Shown here: positions 55,947 to 62,885 of the stretch, piece by piece
Layout of the letters: every line of letters starts with the position of its first letter
Numbering within the stretch: the first letter of the stretch is position 1
NCBI GenBank assembly: GCA_002256435.1
Contig: NKJC01000001.1
Span: 62,001 to 126,000, forward strand
Reading direction: 5' to 3'
Length of the DNA stretch: 64,000 bases
Origin: Chitinophagaceae bacterium BSSC1
GTDB lineage: Bacteria > Bacteroidota > Bacteroidia > Chitinophagales > Chitinophagaceae
Made by a program: the position numbers and the translations under genes
The notes under the pieces: generated by a model
What the model saw: the letters and a program-made list of their open reading frames with translations, nothing else
The model's database searches: none
What the model was told of the DNA's origin: nothing

Positions 55947-56222
55947 AACATCTCTCCTCCATTTACAGCCACCTGCCGTGGCAATTGCTGCGTTCAGATT
56001 TCCTTTCACAGAACCTACGCTAATAGCTCTGCTATGCTCTACAGGAATTCCTCTCTGTGCATGGTACGCTGTTGCCAGCTTTACTCCATGCCCCAGAATT
56101 GCCCATGGCTGTTTAGGTGGCATGATTAATTCTAAATCTTAAAATTGAACTATTTTGTTAAATAGAACAAAAGAAGTTCAGTTAATTAATTATAATTACA
56201 TTTAAGAATAATTTTATGTGTT

Positions 56223-57281
56223 ATGTACAAATGTTTGATACTTATTTTTTTGTTTTCTGTCAATTATTCTTTAGGTCAGAAAGTTAATTTCAAACTGACT
56301 GGTAACTTAATAAATAAGACCAATGCCAAAACATTATACATAGTAGGTAGTTCTATTGATTCTACTAAAATCCAAAGTGACAATTCATTTTCTTATAGTG
56401 GGAAGTTGAAGAATCCAGAGTTGATGATGTTAAGTACTGAGCATTCCTATGTTTGTAATTTTTGGGCAAATACTGGTAATATAAATATTGAAATAGAAGA
56501 CGATATTCTACCAAGTACAAAAACAAATGGTAAGGTCAAGATGAAAATAAATTCCCTTCAAGGCCCCTATGAAACAACTACATATAACAATATTGCTGAT
56601 TCAATTGAAAGAATTAATAAAAAATACAAATTACTTTCTTTGAATAATGATACTTTAAAACAGAAAGAAATTTCATCAATGGTATCTGAATTTGTAATTA
56701 AGAACCCTAACTCTTATTTATCACCGTTGATTGTAAGATTGAAAGATTTACCAACAACGGACAAATTTGCTTTACTAAAAATTATGATTGATAATCCTGA
56801 TACAACTGCAATGAACAATTTAAGAGCACATATAAAACAATCTATTTTTTCTGATAAGGGATTAAAAATCGAAAACTTTACACAAAAAACAGTCAATGGA
56901 AAATTATTTAACCTATATTCTTTAAAAAGTCAATTCATTTTATTAGAATTTTGGTCTAGTCATTGTATTCCATGCAGAGCTGAAAATCCTAATTGGAAAA
57001 AATTATATTCTCAATACCATTCAAAAGGGTTAGAAATAGTTGGAGTCTCTTTAGATGATGACCATTCTGAATGGAAAAATGCAATAAAAAATGATGGATT
57101 ACCATGGGTAAATGTTTCAGATTTATTAGGTTTTAATAATAGAGTGGCACAAAAGTTTATGATTGACCATATACCATTTAATATTCTGCTAGATAGTAGT
57201 TTTGCAATATTAGCTACGAACGTTGGAACATCAGAAGTTGTTGAGCTAATGAATAAGAAGGCTTCAACTAATGTCAACTAA
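56223..57281 (+). CDS. TlpA-like thioredoxin-fold protein with DUF4369-type N-terminus
   Basis: 352 residues, signal peptide (about 1-18, ending SLGQ). N-terminal DUF4369-like domain (about 20-115, FKLTGNLINKTNAKTLYIV), helical linker, then a TlpA/AhpC-type thioredoxin fold (about 215-345) with the redox motif C248-I-P-C251 in WSSHCIPCRAENP and a cis-proline region DHIPFNILLD. Periplasmic thiol-disulfide reductase. It is the cargo gene at the far end of the integrative element, AT-rich, and its stop lies 87 bp before the attR repeat. The role in the element is unclear. Confidence 0.88.
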   Translation: MYKCLILIFLFSVNYSLGQKVNFKLTGNLINKTNAKTLYIVGSSIDSTKIQSDNSFSYSGKLKNPELMMLSTEHSYVCNFWANTGNINIEIEDDILPSTKTNGKVKMKINSLQGPYETTTYNNIADSIERINKKYKLLSLNNDTLKQKEISSMVSEFVIKNPNSYLSPLIVRLKDLPTTDKFALLKIMIDNPDTTAMNNLRAHIKQSIFSDKGLKIENFTQKTVNGKLFNLYSLKSQFILLEFWSSHCIPCRAENPNWKKLYSQYHSKGLEIVGVSLDDDHSEWKNAIKNDGLPWVNVSDLLGFNNRVAQKFMIDHIPFNILLDSSFAILATNVGTSEVVELMNKKASTNVN

Positions 57282-57367
57282 ACAATATTCTGGGTATCAT
57301 TTGGGTATCAAGTTTACATTGAAAACACTAAAAGTGCCAATTTTAAAGCATTTCAGAGGAGTATTAA

Positions 57368-57424
57368 GCTTGCATGGCATGCAAGAGGTCGTCGGTTCGA
57401 CCCCGATACTCTCCACAGCTTTAA
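57368..57424 (+). repeat. attR-type repeat, tRNA-Ala 3' half
   Basis: Exact 57-bp copy of 53015-53071, including the whole 3' half of tRNA-Ala and 9 bp of tail. Lacks the acceptor 5' strand and D arm, so it is not a tRNA gene. Confidence 0.85.
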
Positions 57425-57425
57425 T

Positions 57426-57454
57426 AAGGTTTGCAGTAATGCAAGCCTTTTTTA
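57426..57454 (+). terminator. Terminator after the attR tRNA half
   Basis: AAGGTTTGCA and TGCAAGCCTT pair around GTAA with one G-U, followed by a T run. Confidence 0.75.
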
Positions 57455-57466
57455 TTGTACATACTT

Positions 57467-57516
57467 GAGCGTCCCGATTCCATCGGGAAGGTCGTCGGTT
57501 CGACCCCGATCTCCCA
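57467..57516 (+). pseudogene. Orphan tRNA 3' half, copy 3
   Basis: Begins GAGC, then the palindrome TCCCGAT-TCC-ATCGGGA in place of the anticodon arm, then the tRNA-Ala variable region and T arm and CTCCCA. The 5' half is absent. It shares the palindrome with the relics at 52845 and 52917. Together with the attR region and terminators it fills the 358-bp gap 57282-57639, which holds no gene. Confidence 0.7.
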
Positions 57517-57529
57517 CTGCTTTAAACTA

Positions 57530-57556
57530 GGTCCATAGAAATGTGGGCCTTTTTTG
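57530..57556 (+). terminator. Terminator after tRNA 3' half, copy 3
   Basis: GGTCCA pairs with TGGGCC (one G-U) and is followed by TTTTTT. Nearly identical to the terminator at 58767. Confidence 0.75.
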
Positions 57557-57639
57557 TTTAAAATAAATAATCAAAGCTGCTACAGTGGCATTTTATATTA
57601 ATAAAAACATGTGCTAAATTGTAGAAAGTATTCCCATAA

Positions 57640-58272
57640 ATGAAAGCTCTTTATTGCATTATTTTTTTATCCCTCTTAACATTTGTGTCTATTGGACAAA
57701 CTTTTATTAGACTAACTGATGAAGCTCCAGATACATTTGCTAAAAGAATATTTAAAGTAGAGAAACTGGAATATCGCATTATAGAAACAAATGAATGGGA
57801 TGCTAATAAAAAAATAATTATCTGTTTTTTTGAATTTCAAAATGCAGCGGATAGAGGTATATTAGGATTTTTACTTACCCCAATTGAAGGGCAAAAATAT
57901 CAGCAAATATTTATTGATTCATTTAATGTAAGTGGTGGCATTGGATCAGTTAGTATTGAAACAGTATTCTTTGCAAATACAGACAATGACAAAGCAAGAG
58001 AAATTATCATTACTACTAAGGCAGAAATACGTCCTCCCAGGTATTCTGGTATTAATATTCAGGGCTATTTTTATGATAATTACTTTTACGACAATTACAA
58101 TTTGACATTTCCTCCTATTGCCCTTACTAAGTTTGTAAAACTAAATGATGAGTTTTCGGATTTTGAGGGGACTACCTATGATAATGAAACAGGTAAAGTG
58201 AAAAAGAAGGAAAAATCAAAATATAAAGATCCGAAAGCCATAGGACTTAAACTAAAAAAAATGGGATATTAA
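57640..58272 (+). CDS. Hypothetical secreted protein
   Basis: 210 residues with a signal peptide (about 1-19, ending SIGQ). The mature part has beta-type sequence with FECQ-free strands such as KIIICFFEFQNAADRGILGF and YFYDNYFYDNYNLTFPP, and a basic C-terminus KKKEKSKYKDPKAIGLKLKKMG. No family recognised. It lies between the two orphan tRNA 3' halves together with the GIY-YIG gene, and is AT-rich like the rest of the accessory region. Confidence 0.6.
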   Translation: MKALYCIIFLSLLTFVSIGQTFIRLTDEAPDTFAKRIFKVEKLEYRIIETNEWDANKKIIICFFEFQNAADRGILGFLLTPIEGQKYQQIFIDSFNVSGGIGSVSIETVFFANTDNDKAREIIITTKAEIRPPRYSGINIQGYFYDNYFYDNYNLTFPPIALTKFVKLNDEFSDFEGTTYDNETGKVKKKEKSKYKDPKAIGLKLKKMGY

Positions 58273-58450
58273 GTTTTAAATTACATTTCTTTTTTAGTTT
58301 TATTTTTAAATAAAGTAAATTAATTCGTTCAAAATTTCCTTGGATTTACCTCCATCTTCTTTTCAGATTTAAAAGCACTAAAATCATTTCATTCAAACCT
58401 GCAAAACCACTTTATTCAAATTTGTACTTTCTGTTCAAATTGAATTAATA

Positions 58451-58702
58451 ATGAACTTTACTGTTTACATCCTTTACTCCGAAAAGAATAAAAAATACTA
58501 CGTAGGTAGTTGTCAAAATATAGAAGAAAGATTGAACCGACATAATACTGGAAGAAATAAATCAACTCACTCAGGGATGCCTTGGAAATTAATGTATCAA
58601 GAACATTTTGATACTCGCGCAAACGCAGTTACAAGAGAAAATGTCATCAAAAAAATGAAAAGTAAAAAGTACATAGAGAAAATAATATCATTAACCCTAT
58701 AG
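58451..58702 (+). CDS. GIY-YIG nuclease-domain protein
   Basis: 83-residue single-domain GIY-YIG protein of the UPF0213/YhbQ type. The motif is YILYSEKNKKYYVGSCQNIEERLNRH: tyrosines of GIY and YVG, catalytic Arg in EERLNRH. A later Glu lies in TRENVIKKMKS. Its stop codon TAG (58700-58702) forms the first base of the following tRNA 3' half, so gene and repeat are directly fused. Such genes may encode DNA-repair or homing-type nucleases. The role is unknown. Confidence 0.88.
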   Translation: MNFTVYILYSEKNKKYYVGSCQNIEERLNRHNTGRNKSTHSGMPWKLMYQEHFDTRANAVTRENVIKKMKSKKYIEKIISLTL

Positions 58703-58753
58703 AGCGTCCCGATTCAATCGGGAAGGTCGTCGGTTCGACCCCGATACTCTCCA
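58702..58753 (+). pseudogene. Orphan tRNA 3' half, copy 4
   Basis: GAGC, palindrome TCCCGAT-TCA-ATCGGGA, then sequence identical to the tRNA-Ala T arm, acceptor 3' strand and tail (through CAGCTTTAAAATA). It starts on the last base of the GIY-YIG stop codon. If read as an anticodon loop it would show UCA, but the missing 5' half excludes a functional tRNA. Confidence 0.7.
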
Positions 58754-58766
58754 CAGCTTTAAAATA

Positions 58767-58793
58767 GGTCCACAGAAATGTGGGCCTTTTTTG
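58767..58793 (+). terminator. Terminator after tRNA 3' half, copy 4
   Basis: GGTCCA (58767-58772) with TGGGCC (58781-58786), then T run; near-duplicate of the terminator at 57530. Confidence 0.75.
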
Positions 58794-58820
58794 TTTATGA
58801 CATCGGCCTGCGGCCAAAAA

Positions 58821-58854
58821 AAAGTCCGTCAAACTTGAGGGCTTGACGGACTTT
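58821..58854 (-). terminator. Intrinsic terminator after citrate synthase
   Basis: Perfect 12-bp stem AAAGTCCGTCAA (58821-58832) with TTGACGGACTTT (58843-58854). On the minus strand it is followed by a T run; 19 bp after the gltA stop. Confidence 0.88.
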
Positions 58855-58872
58855 CCATATTTAAATTGCTAC

Positions 58873-60195
58873 TTATTCCCAAATTTCTTCCTTACCTACC
58901 AACCAGCGTTTTACTGATTCAGTGGTAACAGATTTTGGTCTTTCTAGTGGTAAACCAAGGGCCCTATCCCAGCAAAGACTGGCTAGTACTCCCAATGCAC
59001 GACTTACGGCAAAGAGTACGGTATAGAATTCATATTCTACCATACCATAATGTACCAAAAGAGCACCACTATGCGCATCCACATTGGGCCATGGGTTTTT
59101 TACCTTACCCAGTGATTGTAAAATAGGTGGAACAGTTTCATAAATATTCCAAACCGTATTCACCAATGGATCATTGGGCATATGTTTTTTTCCAAAAGTC
59201 ATTTGAGCTGTAAAGCGAGGATCAGTTTTGCGCAATACCGCGTGACCATATCCTGGAACTACTTTACCAGAGGCAAGGGTTTGTTGCACATAGTCTGCAA
59301 TTTGTTCCTTACTTGGCTCTTGGGTACCCAGTTTATCCTGCATTTCAAAAATCCACTTGATCACTTCTTGGTTAGCCAATCCGTGTAAGGGACCTGCCAA
59401 TCCATTCATACCTGCTGCATAACTCAAGTAAGGATCACTCAAAGCAGATCCCACCAAGTGAGTGGTATGGGCAGAAACGTTTCCACCTTCGTGGTCTGCG
59501 TGAATGGTCATGTACAAGCGCATCAATTCTTTGAAGCTCTCGTTTTCATAACCCATCATATGGGCTAGGTTACCTGCCCAGTCTAACAAACCATTTGGTT
59601 GAATATGTTCGTTGTTCTTGTATTTTCTTCTGTAGATATAGGCAGCAATCCTAGGCAAACGAGCAATTAGGTCCATGGCATCGTCGTAGACAAAACTCCA
59701 ATAGTCCTTCTTATTCATACCTTTTGCATACTCCTTTGAGAAATTGCTTTCTGTTTGAAGCGCCATCACCGCAGTAACAAACATTGTCATTGGGTGTGTG
59801 CTCAAAGGCAATGCATCAATAGTAGCAAATACATAATTGGGCACATGGCTTCTGCGCTGCCAAAGACTGGTAATATGTTCTGCTTCTTCTTGAGTAGGTA
59901 ATTCGCCTACTAGCATCAAATAGAACAATCCTTCAGGAAGTGGTTCATCGCCTTTTGGGGCCTTGGGCAGTTTTTGTTGTAGTTCTGGAATGGTATATCC
60001 GCGAAAACGAATTCCTTCTTCAGAATCAAGCAAACTGGTTTCAGTAACCAGACCAGTAATACCGCGCATACCTTGATAGGCCTGTGCAAGGGTTACTTCT
60101 CCAATTTTTCTGTTTCCGTTTTCTTTTAACAGTTCTTTGATTTCCTTGTTAGACTCTTCCGCCTTCAACCTAAACCGCTCTTTGATGATTTCCAT
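58873..60195 (-). CDS. gltA: Citrate synthase, mitochondrial-like type
   Basis: TCA-cycle entry enzyme joining acetyl-CoA and oxaloacetate. Catalytic His in GLAGPLHGLANQEV, oxaloacetate His in VPGYGHAVLRKTDPR, and catalytic Asp in WPNVDAHSG. At 440 residues, with HADHEGGNVSAHTTHLVGSAL and PNVDAHSGALLVHYGM, it resembles the eukaryotic mitochondrial (dimeric, type I) enzyme more than the E. coli type. It stands alone between the accessory region and the LptF/G gene. Certain as citrate synthase. Confidence 0.96.
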   Translation of the reverse strand: MEIIKERFRLKAEESNKEIKELLKENGNRKIGEVTLAQAYQGMRGITGLVTETSLLDSEEGIRFRGYTIPELQQKLPKAPKGDEPLPEGLFYLMLVGELPTQEEAEHITSLWQRRSHVPNYVFATIDALPLSTHPMTMFVTAVMALQTESNFSKEYAKGMNKKDYWSFVYDDAMDLIARLPRIAAYIYRRKYKNNEHIQPNGLLDWAGNLAHMMGYENESFKELMRLYMTIHADHEGGNVSAHTTHLVGSALSDPYLSYAAGMNGLAGPLHGLANQEVIKWIFEMQDKLGTQEPSKEQIADYVQQTLASGKVVPGYGHAVLRKTDPRFTAQMTFGKKHMPNDPLVNTVWNIYETVPPILQSLGKVKNPWPNVDAHSGALLVHYGMVEYEFYTVLFAVSRALGVLASLCWDRALGLPLERPKSVTTESVKRWLVGKEEIWE

Positions 60196-60339
60196 GAGGA
60201 CTTTGTTTATTTAATCAGGCCACTCTGGCCATTTGTCAATAAAATTGCCGAATTTTTCGGCCTTTAAAGGTAAGATAACTTGTATACCATAACAAATGAT
60301 TTAACCCTTTGGTTCTAAGCCACGATAATTTTTTGGACC

Positions 60340-61428
60340 TTATTTAGGGGCTTTTCTATAGAGGTAGATCATGACTATCAGGAATATGGCATTGGGAATC
60401 CAAGCCGCAATCATGGGATGCAGGTTTCCCTTGGTAGAGAAAATGGTAGAGAATTGATTGATTACAATAAAAAGGGCTGCAATCACAAAGCCAACGGCCA
60501 AGTGCACCCCGCTCCCCCCTCTCACTTTTTTCCCAGCTACAATGGCCCCAATTAGGGTTAATAATAAGACCGTAATGCAGGTGGCGTCTCGCCTATACCG
60601 TTCAATTTTCAGGTCATTGATTCCCTCCGAACCTCGCAATTCCTCTAAACGGATAAACCTTTCTAATTCTGGCGTAGTTAATTTATCCTTGGTATACTTG
60701 TCTCGGCTCAAGTCATTGGGCAGAAAGTTAAAATTCACGTGCTGATTAGTGTCCATTTTAAGGGTCTCTTTCATTCCCTCCAACTTTCTTGACACCACTC
60801 CCATGAGTTTCCATTTTTTAATGGTATCCCAATAAATTTCATCGGCCCGCAGATTTTCCACTACCAGATTATTCTTGATCTTGTACATAAAGAAAGGACC
60901 TCCGCGTTTCACCAAGGTATCATAGCCATAAATACCTGCGTAAGTAAAACTGTCAATTCTTCTGTAAATATTGTTGTTCTTGAGAAGGAGGGCGTTGTAA
61001 GAACTATTCCCGTCAATATATTTTGCTTCAAAAGTCCCCCTTATCTGATTGGCTTTGGGAACAATGTATTGGTTAGAAAACCATAATAGGATGGCTAATA
61101 AGGTTCCACCAACCCAATAAGGTCTTAACCACCTAGCATAGCTGGTACCACTGGCCAAGATGGCGATGATCTCACTTTTGCCAGCCATTTTAGAAGTAAA
61201 GAAAATCACCGCTATAAAAACAAATAAGGGAAATAGCAAGGCGATGATATGTGGGATAAATCCGTAATAGTATTGGGTAATGATTTTGACAAAGCCCAAT
61301 TGGGACTTGACAAAATCATCTGTCTTCTCGCTCACATCCACTACCACGGCAATTACCGTAAATAGAAATATGGCAAAGAAGAAAGTGGTGAGGAATTTTT
61401 TGAGTATGTACCAGTCTATTTTCTTCAT
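60340..61428 (-). CDS. LptF/LptG-family permease
   Basis: 363-residue YjgP/YjgQ protein, inner-membrane part of the lipopolysaccharide transporter LptB2FG. Two helices flank the N-terminus (KIDWYILKKFLTTFFFAIFL and IPHIIALLFPLFVFI), a third pair follows (KMAGKSEIIAILASGTSYARWLRP), then a periplasmic jelly-roll domain (about 130-260) and three C-terminal helices. ATG 61428 (MKKIDWYIL) is the correct start; the extra 15 upstream residues are not family-like. Bacteroidota often have LptF- and LptG-like copies apart. LptF versus LptG is undecided. Confidence 0.88.
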   Translation of the reverse strand: MKKIDWYILKKFLTTFFFAIFLFTVIAVVVDVSEKTDDFVKSQLGFVKIITQYYYGFIPHIIALLFPLFVFIAVIFFTSKMAGKSEIIAILASGTSYARWLRPYWVGGTLLAILLWFSNQYIVPKANQIRGTFEAKYIDGNSSYNALLLKNNNIYRRIDSFTYAGIYGYDTLVKRGGPFFMYKIKNNLVVENLRADEIYWDTIKKWKLMGVVSRKLEGMKETLKMDTNQHVNFNFLPNDLSRDKYTKDKLTTPELERFIRLEELRGSEGINDLKIERYRRDATCITVLLLTLIGAIVAGKKVRGGSGVHLAVGFVIAALFIVINQFSTIFSTKGNLHPMIAAWIPNAIFLIVMIYLYRKAPK

Positions 61429-61497
61429 ACCGTTGCCAGACAAAGATAAAGGCTGGAAACCAAGCTGGCACAAAAAGGATGTTAAAGGCCTTAAAAC

Positions 61498-61529
61498 AAA
61501 TAAACATCCATGAAAATGGATGTTTATTT
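61498..61529 (-). terminator. Hairpin between tgt and the LptF/G gene
   Basis: Perfect 14-bp stem (61498-61511 with 61516-61529) and GAAA tetraloop. It lies 148 bp after the tgt stop and 70 bp before the LptF/G start, on their shared strand, with a short T run after it on the minus strand. It may separate the two transcription units. Confidence 0.65.
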
Positions 61530-61676
61530 TACGGACTTCATAGATAACGGATTAGCAAGTGGATGTAAATTACCCCCTTCCCTCCGAACCTTGACGATTT
61601 TATGCTAATAGTGTATAAATAGAAATAGCCGCCAGAATTATCCACATTCACGGTCGGTTACAGCAACGCTAAAACC

Positions 61677-62810
61677 TTACAAACGTTGTTGTAAGATGGG
61701 CAGGATCTGTTGCTTCCATGAAACGTAGTTCCCTTCTATTATATTGCGCCTTGCTTCTCCTACCAACCACAAATAAAAACTCAAATTATGTATGCTAGCT
61801 AATTGCAATCCTAAGATTTCTTCACCCACAAACAAATGACGCAAGTAGGCCTTGGTATAGTACTGGCTTGTTTCTGATGGCAGACCTGGATCAATGGGGC
61901 TAAAGTCTTTAAACCATTTTTTGTTGCGAATATTGATCACACCCTGTGTAGTAAATAACATGCCGTTTCTACCATTACGAGTAGGCATAACGCAGTCAAA
62001 CATGTCAATTCCAAGGTCAATACATTCCAAGAGATTCCATGGCGTACCCACACCCATTAAATACCTTGGCTTGTCTGCTGGCAAAATTTCACAACAAAGA
62101 TTAGTAAACTCATACATCATGTCCATGGGTTCTCCCACGCTTAATCCACCTATGGCATTCCCCACGGCCCCTTTAGAAGCAATGAATTCACAGGATGCTT
62201 TTCTTAAATCTGGGAAAGTACTACCCTGTACAATGGGAAACAAGTTCTGAGTATATCCATATTTATCTGGTGTTTCTGCTAGTCTATTCACACACCTGGT
62301 TAACCAACGGTGCGTGAGCTCCATGCTCTTTTTAGCATAAGCATAATCACTGGGATAAGGTGGGCACTCGTCAAAAGCCATGATAATGTCTGCACCAATA
62401 TTGCGCTGAATATCCATCACAGACTCAGGAGAGAACAAGTGTTTGCTACCATCAATATGAGACTGAAACACCACCCCTTCTTCCTTGATTTTTCTATTGG
62501 CTGCCAAAGAAAAGACCTGATATCCACCACTATCCGTGAGAATGGGTCTATCCCAACCCATGAATTTGTGTAATCCTCCAGCGGCTTCCAACACTTCTGT
62601 GCCAGGGCGTAGGTATAAATGATAGGTGTTGCCCAAGATAATTTGCGCTTGTACATCTAGCTTCAACTGCTGCTGTGTCACTGCTTTTACGGTACCCACC
62701 GTACCCACCGGCATAAAAATGGGGGTTTGAATGGTTCCGTGATCCGTTTGAATTGTTCCTGCCCTTGCTTTTCCGGCGCTTGCCTCAAGGTTAAATCTAA
62801 GTGCGGCCAT
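61677..62810 (-). CDS. tgt: Queuine tRNA-ribosyltransferase
   Basis: Exchanges guanine 34 for preQ1 in GUN-anticodon tRNAs. The active-site Asp residues lie in TDSGGYQVFSL and in DMFDCVMPTRNGRNG. IGGLSVGEP and GVGTPWNLLECIDLG are also conserved. ATG 62810 (MAALRFNLEAS) is chosen; the upstream 19 residues are not family-like. The C-terminal zinc site CxCxxC is absent: the segment reads PIDPGLPSETSQYYTKAYLRHL. I believe other Bacteroidota Tgt proteins show the same loss, but could not check. Confidence 0.93.
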   Translation of the reverse strand: MAALRFNLEASAGKARAGTIQTDHGTIQTPIFMPVGTVGTVKAVTQQQLKLDVQAQIILGNTYHLYLRPGTEVLEAAGGLHKFMGWDRPILTDSGGYQVFSLAANRKIKEEGVVFQSHIDGSKHLFSPESVMDIQRNIGADIIMAFDECPPYPSDYAYAKKSMELTHRWLTRCVNRLAETPDKYGYTQNLFPIVQGSTFPDLRKASCEFIASKGAVGNAIGGLSVGEPMDMMYEFTNLCCEILPADKPRYLMGVGTPWNLLECIDLGIDMFDCVMPTRNGRNGMLFTTQGVINIRNKKWFKDFSPIDPGLPSETSQYYTKAYLRHLFVGEEILGLQLASIHNLSFYLWLVGEARRNIIEGNYVSWKQQILPILQQRL

Positions 62811-62885
62811 TTTGCAAATGTCATCATTTTTCCACATACCCACAAGCCACACGCTATCAGGGTGCATTCTTGCTATTTTTGCCGG

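Larger units (their letters stand above)
54845..56222. other. 1.38-kb stretch without convincing gene
   Basis: No frame here looks coding: the longest frames (60-72 codons) overlap each other on both strands and have no recognisable domain. The stretch contains a hairpin cluster (55012-55146), a 33-bp tandem repeat (55260-55345), an inverted repeat (55500-55604) and a long hairpin (55911-55946). It may be a structured RNA or control region of the element. Confidence 0.65.

Noticed and set aside
55613..56123. Three short frames (about 64-72 codons) on both strands in the element's empty stretch
   Set aside because: They overlap each other, lack domains and have irregular composition; better read as non-coding.
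57271..57468. 65-codon frame reading through the attR repeat
   Set aside because: Its middle is the translated tRNA 3' half (GSTPILSTAL); it is an artefact of the repeat and not a gene.
58702..58753. A tRNA with anticodon UCA (stop-codon reading)
   Set aside because: Only the 3' half exists; the apparent anticodon is the loop of the shared palindrome.
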